Positions 47,523 to 55,755 of a stretch of DNA of 59,445 nt are shown here, piece after piece. The notes under the pieces were generated by a model that saw nothing but the letters and a program-made list of their open reading frames with translations, was not told where the DNA came from and searched no databases. The translations under genes and the position numbers were made by a program. The stretch spans positions 1-59,445 of the IMG/VR virus record IMGVR_UViG_3300017727_000011; one strand, written 5' to 3'. Within the stretch, counting starts at the first letter, position 1, and every line of letters starts with the position of its first letter. The stretch comes from a virus.

Positions 47523-47710
47523 TAGTCAGTCGTTGTGCCTCCTGTTGCAAAGTATACTGCTCTTCGAAATGATTCTTCTAAAGTATCTTCTGTGTACTGA
47601 GTATTTAATTGTTGTATTAGTTCTTCTAATTGTCTGATCAATTCAGCCGCCTGTTGAGCATCATACTCAGGTCTTGGATCAGGAAATCTTTGTAGTGTTA
47701 GTTTTGCCAT
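47522..47710 (-). CDS. Small helical virion-module protein
   Basis: 62 residues: AKLTLQRFPDPRPEYDAQQA then a Glu/Leu-rich helix (ELIRQLEELIQQLNTQYTED). Small proteins with this PEYDAQQA...LIRQLEELI pattern occur in marine phages near tail genes. ATG at 47710, stop overlapping the next ATG. Confidence 0.55.
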   Translation of the reverse strand: MAKLTLQRFPDPRPEYDAQQAAELIRQLEELIQQLNTQYTEDTLEESFRRAVYFATGGTTTD

Positions 47711-47714
47711 ATTT

Positions 47715-48245
47715 CTATTGTATACTAAAATTGCAAGAAAGTACTATTCTTTCCTCATCTTGATTAGGACCTACATAGTGTGGTAAAGACCCAGAAAAAA
47801 TAACAAATTTTGATTCTTCTGCGTCTACTGGAATTCCTTTTGTTGGAATATAAGGAAAACCTGGAGCCATAAAAACAGTTTCAGAAGAATCTTTAGTGCA
47901 CTGTATATAGAAAATTAAAGAATAGTCATTCACTCCACAGTTATGAACATGCGTTTCATGAAAATCATTTTTTCTATAAGCTTGAATCCATGATCCCTGC
48001 ATATCAAATGTTTTCTTTTTCATAATATGCTCTGTAAAAATTTTGATATACTTGTATACGTGATTTTTTAAATCAACAAGTTTCTCATCTTTTAATATTT
48101 CTGGATTATCAAAATATGTTGTAAGCATTTCCCCGCTCACAAAAGAAAAACCTTTTATAAAATCTATTGTTGTTTTTTTATTAAATTCAGAAGGTATTTC
48201 GTAAATTGAAGTGACAAAGTTATGTCTTTTTATTTCTATTTCCAT
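47715..48245 (-). CDS. 2OG-Fe(II) oxygenase-like protein 1
   Basis: 176 residues. The double-stranded beta-helix core is marked by WIQAYRKNDFHETHVHNCG (H99/H101 as iron ligands), DYSLIFYIQC, then FVIFSGSLPHYVGPN (distal H156) and ERIVLSCNFSI (R166 for 2-oxoglutarate). This HxH variant is like the 2OG-FeII_Oxy_5 group common in marine phages. Substrate unknown. It lies just downstream of the tail-nozzle-like gene. Confidence 0.7.
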   Translation of the reverse strand: MEIEIKRHNFVTSIYEIPSEFNKKTTIDFIKGFSFVSGEMLTTYFDNPEILKDEKLVDLKNHVYKYIKIFTEHIMKKKTFDMQGSWIQAYRKNDFHETHVHNCGVNDYSLIFYIQCTKDSSETVFMAPGFPYIPTKGIPVDAEESKFVIFSGSLPHYVGPNQDEERIVLSCNFSIQ

Positions 48246-48277
48246 CTATGTTTAATTTATCTCTCCTTAATAAGTCT

Positions 48278-50107
48278 TTATCTTCTACCGTCAGGCTGTA
48301 CATCAAAACGTTGTGTACCCAATCTCCATGCAGTTCCTGCAGTGTTTGAAACAACATTGACTGTGAATTCTCTACCTCTACCTCGTAAACTCACAAACTC
48401 TGTAGTATCACTGAATGTTGTAGTTTTGGTAACGCTTTGTGTGTTGTTAGGGTAGTATTTAAATTCTAAATCCATATTTAAAACACCTGATTGGTTTTGT
48501 ATATCAGGTATTAATTTCTGTACAAAAAGTATATCATTTCCTTCCCCTATTTCAACAGATCCAGATTTTACAAAAGCGGTCATTGCTTGGCCATCAGCGT
48601 CATTACCAGCTTCGTGTAGATACAATTGAGATGCTCCATTAGTCAAACCTAATATTGTTTCATTATTGGCTGTTATAGTGGCATCGTATTCTGTTCCCAC
48701 AGGATTATCATAAACTTCTCTATCAATCCAAGCTGTGCGGGAGAGAGTCCCTGTCCACCAAGTTTGCTCTAAATAATTATAAGCCACAACAGCGTTTATT
48801 TGATTAGATCCTTCTCTAGCATAAAACCAAAGTATTTCATTAAATTCACCATTATGCCCTGCAAAAGCATTTTCGGATCCTGTCTGATTAATATTATCAA
48901 AAACAAATTGTTCTACGGTGCAAGGAAGTTTTTTCACAGTACCATCAAAAAGATAAAAAGAATCTTGAGACATCCAGTAAGAAACACCATTTAAATCAAC
49001 GCCCGCATGTTGTCCAATAATCCCACAGTTTTGACCTAGTTGTCTAAGACCAAAAGTAAATGGCGGACCAATAAATTGCATTGAGTGCAATGAAGTGTCA
49101 GTCCAAACAAGTATCTGTCCTCTAGAACGTTCAGCTGCCACGATTCGTGATCCGTCAGCAATACGTAATGAGCCTGCAGTATTTTCTGCTGTGGGTTGAT
49201 ATGTAGTAATATTTTCTTGATCTGAAAATCTTATTAACAAGTCATCTTGACTTGTTACATCTCCAACTACACTTTCTGTCCCCATAATTAATAAATGTCG
49301 GTCAGGAGTAGAAATTAAACTTAATCGTGAAGCAGTTGGAGCATTTGTAATAGCGGCTGCTCTTGTAGAGAGTCCAACAGAGGTATCCCATTTAAAAGTC
49401 CCTCCGTTTAAAACAGTTGCAATAAGATCCTCTCCAAAATTATCTAAGGACCACTGTCTAGCAGCAAGAGTTACGTTGGATGCTGTTGAAGGACTTCCCC
49501 AACCACCTGCGCTCCATTCGTCTGTTCCATAACCATAAGCAAGAAGAGAAAATTCGGGACCAGGATTAATTTGATAATTAGCGTTACCTGTTCCTCCACC
49601 ACCTGCGGTGGAGCCAGAGGCAGTGCTTGTATGGGTAACTACATATGCACTTGTATTAACAATCGAGGTGACTTCAAATTCATTGTTCATATTCAATCCG
49701 TCTATAGCGGAAAAAGAATCAAACGTTACAAAACTACCTTGAATACATCCGTGACCTGAGTCAGTCACCAAGACAGAAGTAGTAGCATTCGTGGTGAAAG
49801 GATTAGTTAAAGAAGTTGGTCCTCTTCTAATAGGTGTAATATCATAAGCTAGTCCCTCTTGAATAACATAAAGTTTTCTATCAGTGCCTACTGCATTAAA
49901 TCTTGTGCCGTCTAAAGATACCCAGGCGTGTTGATCACGCACCACTCCTACAATGGTGGAAATGATGAACTTTTCCCAACCTTTTATTTTTTGAGGTAAT
50001 CCTTGAAAAAAGCGTACATTATCACTGTCTGTCCATCTATTTTCACCTGTATAGTCGGTTACTTCTTTATTGATACCTGGAGCTGGTCTAAAATTAACTA
50101 GGGGCAT
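48278..50107 (-). CDS. Tail nozzle/stabilisation-like protein
   Basis: 609 residues, beta-rich throughout, starting MPLVNFRPAPGINKEVTDYT and WTDSDNVRFFQGLPQKIKGW. This opening is typical of the large tail-tube/nozzle proteins of podoviruses (T7 gp12 or P22 gp10-like), with repeated W/Y-rich strands (LAYGYGTDEWSAGGWGSPST, WTGTLSRTAWIDREVYDNP). It has its own promoter just before the ATG and no ribosome site. Family assignment is by pattern memory. Confidence 0.65.
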   Translation of the reverse strand: MPLVNFRPAPGINKEVTDYTGENRWTDSDNVRFFQGLPQKIKGWEKFIISTIVGVVRDQHAWVSLDGTRFNAVGTDRKLYVIQEGLAYDITPIRRGPTSLTNPFTTNATTSVLVTDSGHGCIQGSFVTFDSFSAIDGLNMNNEFEVTSIVNTSAYVVTHTSTASGSTAGGGGTGNANYQINPGPEFSLLAYGYGTDEWSAGGWGSPSTASNVTLAARQWSLDNFGEDLIATVLNGGTFKWDTSVGLSTRAAAITNAPTASRLSLISTPDRHLLIMGTESVVGDVTSQDDLLIRFSDQENITTYQPTAENTAGSLRIADGSRIVAAERSRGQILVWTDTSLHSMQFIGPPFTFGLRQLGQNCGIIGQHAGVDLNGVSYWMSQDSFYLFDGTVKKLPCTVEQFVFDNINQTGSENAFAGHNGEFNEILWFYAREGSNQINAVVAYNYLEQTWWTGTLSRTAWIDREVYDNPVGTEYDATITANNETILGLTNGASQLYLHEAGNDADGQAMTAFVKSGSVEIGEGNDILFVQKLIPDIQNQSGVLNMDLEFKYYPNNTQSVTKTTTFSDTTEFVSLRGRGREFTVNVVSNTAGTAWRLGTQRFDVQPDGRR

Positions 50108-50113
50108 ATCGTC

Positions 50114-50141
50114 AATATACTATTGATTGAAAGTAATTCAA
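50114..50141 (-). promoter_or_regulatory. Promoter without leader before the tail-nozzle gene
   Basis: TTGAAT (50136-50141), 16-nt spacer, TATATT (50114-50119), then GACGAT and the ATG at 50107. No ribosome site lies in the 6-nt gap, so the message would start at or next to the start codon. Confidence 0.5.
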
Positions 50142-50148
50142 TAGAGTT

Positions 50149-50679
50149 TTAAGAAGCTATTGCTTGAAAATTAAAAGCTAGTGTGATTCTTTGATGATCT
50201 TTACCTCCACAAGGGCTAACAGAATGAGGCATTAATCCCCTGAAGAAAACCATACGTCTTTCTACTGGTACAAAATTAAAATCTTCAGTTATCATTGCAG
50301 GAACTAAATGAGAAAAATTTGTAGTTGCTTTGTCACAACAAACTTTGTGGTAATAAATTACTGACCACTCTTCAAGACCATGAATATGAACTCTATTAAA
50401 ATCATTACCTGAATTAATATTTAACCAAAAAGTATTTAATTGTGCCTTGAGGCCTATGGTTGCAAAACCATCAACGGCAAATTTTATTAAATTACTAAAA
50501 CCAAAAGTAATAGAGTTGCTTTGATAGCCTCCTTCATTACTAAGTTGCCTTCCTTTATCGAAAGTTAAAATATGTTCTATGTGTGATTGTATGGTATCTG
50601 CATCACCTTTGTAATCATTGTAAAAAATTGATTCTTTATAAATTACTTGTTCAATCATACTTTTAGATAAACATTTCAA
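50149..50679 (-). CDS. 2OG-Fe(II) oxygenase-like protein 2
   Basis: 176 residues (TTG 50679; ATG 50658 is an alternative start). Core motifs: FWLNINSGNDFNRVHIHGLE (H98/H100), SVIYYHKVCC, MVFFRGLMPHSVSPC (H152) and HQRITLAFNF (R164). The same HxH subgroup as 47715-48245. The fit to the phage 2OG-FeII_Oxy_5 pattern (W-N...HxH...SxxYY...PHxVxP...RIxLAFN) is good. Substrate unknown. Confidence 0.75.
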   Translation of the reverse strand: MKCLSKSMIEQVIYKESIFYNDYKGDADTIQSHIEHILTFDKGRQLSNEGGYQSNSITFGFSNLIKFAVDGFATIGLKAQLNTFWLNINSGNDFNRVHIHGLEEWSVIYYHKVCCDKATTNFSHLVPAMITEDFNFVPVERRMVFFRGLMPHSVSPCGGKDHQRITLAFNFQAIAS

Positions 50680-50682
50680 AGT

Positions 50683-51486
50683 TTAGTTTGTTTTTTTAGC
50701 AAACAAAGATCCTACATGACCCTTGAAAGCTCTATTACCAAAGTGTGTTAGAGGCATAGCTATATCAGCCCATATATCTCCACCACATTCCTGCCATAAT
50801 CTAGAGAAATAGTAGTCCTCTGATAAATATCTTCTAGTACCGTTTGTTTCATAAATTCCTGCACAAAATAAATCATAGCAGTTATCAGAGCTAAAAGATT
50901 TACCATTGATGATTTGATCAGAAGTATATTTGCGTTCTGGGAATTTCTTCATCATAGTCCTAAATACTTCTCTTTTGACAAGCATCATCCCTGTAGCTGC
51001 CTCTTGTACCTTACAGAAACCATCTTCCATTTTAACATTCTTTGGATCATCAAAGTTAAGGTTATATCCAAGACTTTTAACTTCAAGTTCCTCAGGAGTA
51101 GCATTCGGATTTTCTTTTAAAATGCCTGGTATTTTCTCTAAGTGAAGGTGTTTTCTTGGATAGATACCACATACAACATCTTTATCAAAAGCAAGCATAC
51201 GTTCAATGTTTTGAGATTGAAAACCTATATCAGAATCAATGAATAATAAATGTGTAGCAATGTAATCTGTTTGATCCATCATCATAGAAACACAAGTATT
51301 TCTTGCTCTGGTAATTAAACTTTCATTGCCCATTGTTTGAACACGCATTCCAACGCCTTTTGCCATTGACCACTGCTGTAGCTGCAATAACCCGTGCATT
51401 GTATTTTCTGTTAACATACCACCATACATAGGCATGCCTAAAAATATCTTAAATTTCTTGTCTTTTAGTTCTTCTGGTTTAATCAT
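50683..51486 (-). CDS. Glycosyltransferase (GT-A fold)
   Basis: 267 residues. FKIFLGMPMYGGMLTENTMH start, ESLITRARNTCVSMMM, then HLLFIDSDIGFQSQNIERML with the DxD (D84, D86) that holds the metal and nucleotide sugar, VCGIYPRK, and LSEDYYFSRLWQECGGDIW (acceptor-side acid). This is the GT-A arrangement of phage-encoded glycosyltransferases. GGAGAAA ribosome site. Standing between oxygenases, it may glycosylate the product they hydroxylate; that is inference. Confidence 0.75.
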   Translation of the reverse strand: MIKPEELKDKKFKIFLGMPMYGGMLTENTMHGLLQLQQWSMAKGVGMRVQTMGNESLITRARNTCVSMMMDQTDYIATHLLFIDSDIGFQSQNIERMLAFDKDVVCGIYPRKHLHLEKIPGILKENPNATPEELEVKSLGYNLNFDDPKNVKMEDGFCKVQEAATGMMLVKREVFRTMMKKFPERKYTSDQIINGKSFSSDNCYDLFCAGIYETNGTRRYLSEDYYFSRLWQECGGDIWADIAMPLTHFGNRAFKGHVGSLFAKKTN

Positions 51487-52024
51487 TAATTTCTCCTAAC
51501 CATTTTATTGATATTCTAGCAATATGTGGTTCATTAAAAGCATTAGCTCTATGTACATCACTAGCCGTTATTGTTACAACTCTGCCATATTTATAAGGAA
51601 CAGTTACGTTCATTGTCTGATTTATAAATTCACCACCAATATTTTCAACAATTTCATTACTTAACATTAATATGTGAGCCACTTCATCATCTCTGCCATC
51701 TACGTGAAAGGTGCCGTCCATACTTTTAAATTGTAAATTTGTACTACATTCTATTAACCGTAAATCTTTTTTTAATCTTTGATTAATAGCCTTAAAGGCA
51801 TCTATAAAACTATTAGATAAAGTTCTATTTGAGTTATACTCTATGTTATCTTCACTAAGTCTACGAAAAAAAGTATCGCCCAACAACCTATGTGAGCCTC
51901 TTTCTTTATAAGGCCAAGAATTTCTATTTGCAACATTGTGTGCATGCCAAGGAGCTAAAATTAATTGACTTGTAATTTCATCTAAATATTTTTTATCAAA
52001 AATATCGTCACAGTAAGTAATCAT
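51479..52024 (-). CDS. 2OG-Fe(II) oxygenase-like protein 3
   Basis: 181 residues. TFHVDGRDDEVAHILMLSNE carries HxD (H107, D109), GGEFINQTMNVTVPYKYGRV, then SDVHRANAF (H158) and HIARISIKW (R170): the complete His-x-Asp...His plus Arg set of prolyl-4-hydroxylase-type enzymes. N-terminal half helical (LILAPWHAHNVANRN). Overlaps the glycosyltransferase start by 8 nt, suggesting joint production. Confidence 0.75.
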   Translation of the reverse strand: MITYCDDIFDKKYLDEITSQLILAPWHAHNVANRNSWPYKERGSHRLLGDTFFRRLSEDNIEYNSNRTLSNSFIDAFKAINQRLKKDLRLIECSTNLQFKSMDGTFHVDGRDDEVAHILMLSNEIVENIGGEFINQTMNVTVPYKYGRVVTITASDVHRANAFNEPHIARISIKWLGEIND

Positions 52025-52518
52025 TAATGAAGCCTATTGTTTTCAAAAAAATTTATATTTACAACTATTCTTCTATTTGTATCTGTTTGACTTACAGATC
52101 TGTGCTCTATATTTGAATCGAACAACACTATAGAATTTTCTTGATTTGGAATAATAATTCCGTCTTTTAACTCAGTATACCCATTACAGTTATTTAAATA
52201 AAAAATACCTGTTTTACACTTAAAGGGCATATCTACATGATAGGCTGATTTAAAAACGGTTTCTTTTTTTAAAACTAGATTGGCTCTTGCAATAACAAGA
52301 GAAACACAATTAATTCTATCTAAAATATGAGGAATAAAAGAATGATACAAATTAGATTGTATTTCATTTTTTACATAGAAACAGTGCATAAAAAAATTAT
52401 TTTTATCATATGCTGTCATGGTGTCTCTATAAAACCATGAAGTTTCTTCGGACATCATTTCATTTTTAAAACTTAAAAACAAATTCTCCTCTAAAACATT
52501 ATTTATAATTCTATACAT
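52024..52518 (-). CDS. 2OG-Fe(II) oxygenase-like protein 4
   Basis: 164 residues: SAYHVDMPFKCKTGIFYLNN (H94, D96), GIIIPNQENSIVLFDSNIEH (H139) and NRRIVVNINFF (R149 or R150). All expected metal and co-substrate residues are present. The start overlaps no upstream gene and has only a weak ribosome site. Its stop overlaps the next ATG (position 52024). Substrate unknown. Confidence 0.7.
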   Translation of the reverse strand: MYRIINNVLEENLFLSFKNEMMSEETSWFYRDTMTAYDKNNFFMHCFYVKNEIQSNLYHSFIPHILDRINCVSLVIARANLVLKKETVFKSAYHVDMPFKCKTGIFYLNNCNGYTELKDGIIIPNQENSIVLFDSNIEHRSVSQTDTNRRIVVNINFFENNRLH

Positions 52519-52545
52519 AAAGATTTTGTTATCTTCTATATTTTA

Positions 52546-53175
52546 TTAAGGTTTTTTTAAAAAACCAATATTGTGCCTTCCGTCATATTTTTGATCTTTA
52601 TAGTTTTCATCATCTTCGTCCACATAATGTAAAAATGTTTGCACACAATGATCTCCTTCAAAAGCATCTCTCCAGTGCAATAATTCTTGACCCATATAGA
52701 CAGCCCCTTCTCCTGGTTTTAAAGTAAGTTCATTTAAAATCTTAACCTTTTGTCCATTATATAAGACACCGTCTTTTGAATTAGGATCAAGTACACCGTA
52801 ATAAATAGACCAAGGATCTCCTCCAATGTTTACAGTAACTGAATATTGACAAGCTGGTCTATCACTGTGAATTTTTAATTCTTCTCCTGCCACGTATACT
52901 CTGCTATAAGAGTAAGTAGGACAAAGATTTTTTTGCACTATATTAGATAAAGGTTTATCTAGTTGTGATAAAAGAGTTTCTGCTGTTAGATCACCATAAG
53001 ATCCTTTTAAAAAATCATCATAAATTGATTTGTCCATTTCTGCTGAATCATTAAAGTCTCTATTTGTACATGCTTTTAATACAAAGTAATTATATAAAAA
53101 ATTAATAACGTCTGGAGAAATTAAATTTTCTACTACGACATATTTATTTTTTTTAAAATACTCTATCTTATCCAT
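52546..53175 (-). CDS. 2OG-Fe(II) oxygenase-like protein 5
   Basis: 209 residues: SRVYVAGEELKIHSDRPACQ (H103, D105), YSVTVNIGGDPWSIYY, KPGEGAVYMGQELLHWRDAF (H167) and QTFLHYVDED. The usual Arg about ten residues after the distal His is not obvious here, which also holds for the related phage subgroup with HWRD as far as I recall. N-terminal YFKKNKYVVVENLISPDVIN resembles phytanoyl/prolyl hydroxylase openings. Overlaps the next gene by 13 nt. Confidence 0.65.
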   Translation of the reverse strand: MDKIEYFKKNKYVVVENLISPDVINFLYNYFVLKACTNRDFNDSAEMDKSIYDDFLKGSYGDLTAETLLSQLDKPLSNIVQKNLCPTYSYSRVYVAGEELKIHSDRPACQYSVTVNIGGDPWSIYYGVLDPNSKDGVLYNGQKVKILNELTLKPGEGAVYMGQELLHWRDAFEGDHCVQTFLHYVDEDDENYKDQKYDGRHNIGFLKKP

Positions 53176-53744
53176 ATTACTAACACCTTCCTTACACCTT
53201 CTAAAACAGGTTCAACTTTATGAGGAAAACAAAGATTACTAGGAAACATCACTGCTTGGTTTTTTTTCAACTTAAATTTATATTTATCATTGATAACGTT
53301 AAGCTGCCCGCCCATATAATCATTATTTAAGCCTACTATTATAGTAAATTCTCTAGGAGTAAATTTGCCTGAATCTTTATGCCAGTCATAATGTCCTTTA
53401 TCTTCGGATTGATATTTTAAAAAAGAATAATCGAATTCAGCTTGTTCTTCTTTTTTCAAACTTAAAGCAGAACAATAAGTGTTATAAATAGTATTTACTG
53501 TTCTTGTTAACTCGTTAAATAGAATTCTAGAAGATATTGAATTTCCAATATCTTCTTCTTTAAAAAATAAAGTTTTTACTCTGCGAACTTCTGGATCAAT
53601 AAGACCTTGTCCATTTTTTGCAACTACTTGAGCTTCAAGAAAATTTGATTTTTTGAAAATAACATTATCAATAGCGTCTAATAATGATTTATTGCCAAAA
53701 TCATCAAAAGTTCTTATGAAGTCAGAAAGACTAAAGTTATGCAC
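53163..53744 (-). CDS. 2OG-Fe(II) oxygenase-like protein 6 (prolyl hydroxylase type)
   Basis: 193 residues: FLKYQSEDKGHYDWHKDSGK (H122, D124), FTPREFTIIVGLNNDYMGGQ, LKKNQAVMFPSNLCFPHKVE (H175) and GVRKVLVIWI (R185). This is the classic P4Hc pattern (HxD, MGG(Q/E)L, FPS...PHKV, R). The best candidate of the six for a protein prolyl/lysyl hydroxylase. It overlaps the structural gene upstream by 8 nt, so production is linked to a virion protein. Confidence 0.8.
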   Translation of the reverse strand: MHNFSLSDFIRTFDDFGNKSLLDAIDNVIFKKSNFLEAQVVAKNGQGLIDPEVRRVKTLFFKEEDIGNSISSRILFNELTRTVNTIYNTYCSALSLKKEEQAEFDYSFLKYQSEDKGHYDWHKDSGKFTPREFTIIVGLNNDYMGGQLNVINDKYKFKLKKNQAVMFPSNLCFPHKVEPVLEGVRKVLVIWIR

Positions 53745-54210
53745 TTAAAATATTATTCTTTGCTGTTGTTGCTTGGGCTGATGCATTTGATTCTGCTGAT
53801 TCGTAGTCAGCCGCATATGTTTCTGAAGTTGCATCAAGATTAGCCACTAAGTCACTTAAAACAGAGTTATAAGTATCCTCATAAGTCTTTTCTCCGTTCC
53901 ATCTAGTTATCATTGTATTAGCCCAAGAAGGAATATCAGCTGAACTAGACAAAACTAAATTGTGAGCATTGCCCACATATTCTAATTCTCCACTGTCAGT
54001 TACTGGAGAAAACTGTAGCGCATGTACGTTTGAAGGAATAATGTCACTTGATGAAATATTTAAATATGCTCTACCATCAATAACTACATCAGCCTCAGTA
54101 TTTCCTGAATACTTTGCTGGCCCATCGTTAGGGTTAGAACTATTAATATCGGCATCATTAATGATGCTTATCTGATTATTTGCGGTTACGTTGTTTATTG
54201 TTATTGGCAT
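53737..54210 (-). CDS. Tail-associated structural protein
   Basis: 157 residues: MPITINNVTANNQISIINDA, beta-rich middle with YLNISSSDIIPSNVHALQF and a helical Ala/Ser-rich end (NLDATSETYAADYESAESNA). It resembles small structural proteins of marine myo- and podoviruses that carry a WNGEK-type block (here ITRWNGEKTYED). Sits between the 4-Cys gene and the first oxygenase, overlapping both. Confidence 0.5.
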   Translation of the reverse strand: MPITINNVTANNQISIINDADINSSNPNDGPAKYSGNTEADVVIDGRAYLNISSSDIIPSNVHALQFSPVTDSGELEYVGNAHNLVLSSSADIPSWANTMITRWNGEKTYEDTYNSVLSDLVANLDATSETYAADYESAESNASAQATTAKNNILSA

Positions 54211-54643
54211 TTTTTGTTACCTTTGTTTTACCTTTCTTCTTTTTATCAAGTTTTTTATTAGAAAGCAAGTTGATATCCTCTGGAACATCTTTACCTTCTT
54301 TCAAACTTTCTTGAGCATCTCCTATAGCCTCCCAAACACTGCCTGCTTCTTTAAGTTTAGGATTTTCTTTTTCTTGAGCCATTTTAGGCAACATTGAAAG
54401 AGTCACCATATTGGCTTTAACCATTTCATTTCTAAAAGATTCTACAGCAGCTGTTGTTTGAATTTGTTTACCGTTATTTTCAACCAAAAGAAGAGGTAGC
54501 CAAGCAACTGAACATCCCCACTCTTGAACAGGTGCTCCTGTTTGAGGATTATTACCTTGAAGCATATTATACCAAATACACTGGTGTTTTATGCATTTTT
54601 TATTTAAAAGAGGACACTTACCGTCTGGATCAAAAATAGGCAT
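54176..54643 (-). CDS. Conserved four-Cys protein
   Basis: 155 residues. N-terminal CPLLNKKCIKHQCIWY and EWGCSVAWLPLLLVENN give four Cys (C10, C17, C22, C44) with strongly conserved surroundings; then TAAVESFRNEMVKAN and a Lys/Glu-rich tail. I recognise this CP..KKC..H.C.WY...EWGC pattern from cyanophages and other marine phages. The spacing could hold zinc or an Fe-S cluster. Function unknown. Promoter at 54655-54682. Confidence 0.6.
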   Translation of the reverse strand: MPIFDPDGKCPLLNKKCIKHQCIWYNMLQGNNPQTGAPVQEWGCSVAWLPLLLVENNGKQIQTTAAVESFRNEMVKANMVTLSMLPKMAQEKENPKLKEAGSVWEAIGDAQESLKEGKDVPEDINLLSNKKLDKKKKGKTKVTKNANNNKQRNRK

Positions 54644-54654
54644 TTCTAATTAAA

Positions 54655-54682
54655 ACTATACAAAATATTTTTTTAAAATCAA
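54655..54682 (-). promoter_or_regulatory. Promoter before the four-Cys gene
   Basis: TTGATT (54677-54682) overlaps the fibre gene stop codon, 16-nt spacer, TATAGT (54655-54660), then 11 nt to the ATG with no ribosome site. Would drive the four-Cys gene and the oxygenase island. Confidence 0.45.
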
Positions 54683-55752
54683 TCTTTAGTAGCCGCTATG
54701 ATATCTTCATACTTAACGTCCATAGTAGGAACAGTCAAGGAGACGCTGTCAGAACTCACTGAACCACTAGCTGTTATTGGAGAACCACTAAAAGGGTGGC
54801 TGTGTGCACCACTGCCTCCTGTACCGCCAGAATTTCTAGCAGGTTGATTATCATAAAACGGAACATAGTAATTATTAGCTGGGGTTTGATATCTATAATT
54901 AGTGAAAGTACCTCTAGGTACTGCACCAGATGCACTTGAGGGGTGAGTGTGTGATGCTATTGTTGGAGAACCCAAAGAAGTGTCACCTGTAGAACCACTT
55001 ACTGTTCCTGAACTACTTACCGCAAAAGGAACTGTTTTTGCTTCTGTTGTTTTACTTGAAGCAAGAGTCGTTGTAAATCCATCAGCACCACCTACGCCTC
55101 CACCTGATCCTGTTACAACTCTTAAACAACAATCGTTTATGGTAGCCGCTGTATTTTGTGTCCAACCTGTTGGTGCGGTTCCTTGATAAAAAAGAGCCGT
55201 TGATCCTGAAGGAATAGATGAAACACCTGTCAAGTTAGCTCCATTGCCTGAATAAGTTGTTGCGTTAACGGTTCCGTTAGAAGATATAACTGTTCCATTA
55301 ACAGTCAAAGATTCTTTAACACTAAAAGTTCCAAGAGAATTAGCAAAAAGATCGACCATTGCATCCCCTTTATTATACATTATTGTGTGTGCTCCCTGTA
55401 CAACAGTTACTCCATTTGATCCGTGGCCCGTAGGCGCTACAGTCAAAGATTGTGATCCTGATGTATTATTAAAGAATATGTAGTTGGACTCTACGGCAGG
55501 AACAAAAACAGTAATATCTCCTGTTAGAGCGCCTGTAAACTCTATGACTTTGTTAGATGCTTCAGCATTTGGATCAGCATTATTTGTGGACAAAGTTACA
55601 TTAGCAGAACCAGCGACATCTTTAGATAAATAACCAGCAGTGAAAGCATCAATTGTTTCTAAATTTGTGTTGGTGTTATTCCCCCATGTATTTGCATTGG
55701 CTCCTGTTTCTTGAAGTTCTAATTTATATCTATCTGAATAAGTGCTTGTCAT
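54679..55752 (-). CDS. Tail fibre/collar protein, paralog 1
   Basis: 357 residues. The first half (YSDRYKLELQETGANANTWG, AFTAGYLSKDVAGSANVTLS, GALTGDITVFVPAVESNYIF, TVAPTGHGSNGV) is shared with the next two genes and probably attaches to the tail. The second half is a collar-like domain: STALFYQGTAPTGWTQ then Gly-rich stretches with HTHP and HSHPF, the His pairs that bind metal in T4 gp12-type trimers. This copy has the most diverged C-terminal part (RYQTPANNYYVPFYDNQPAR). AAAGGATT ribosome site. Confidence 0.7.
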   Translation of the reverse strand: MTSTYSDRYKLELQETGANANTWGNNTNTNLETIDAFTAGYLSKDVAGSANVTLSTNNADPNAEASNKVIEFTGALTGDITVFVPAVESNYIFFNNTSGSQSLTVAPTGHGSNGVTVVQGAHTIMYNKGDAMVDLFANSLGTFSVKESLTVNGTVISSNGTVNATTYSGNGANLTGVSSIPSGSTALFYQGTAPTGWTQNTAATINDCCLRVVTGSGGGVGGADGFTTTLASSKTTEAKTVPFAVSSSGTVSGSTGDTSLGSPTIASHTHPSSASGAVPRGTFTNYRYQTPANNYYVPFYDNQPARNSGGTGGSGAHSHPFSGSPITASGSVSSDSVSLTVPTMDVKYEDIIAATKD

Positions 55753-55755
55753 TTT

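Noticed and set aside
50680-50710. Leaderless-type promoter before oxygenase 2 at 50658
   Set aside because: TATCTA lies 5 nt before the ATG, but no acceptable -35 box is present at 15-19 nt, so it was not counted with the others.
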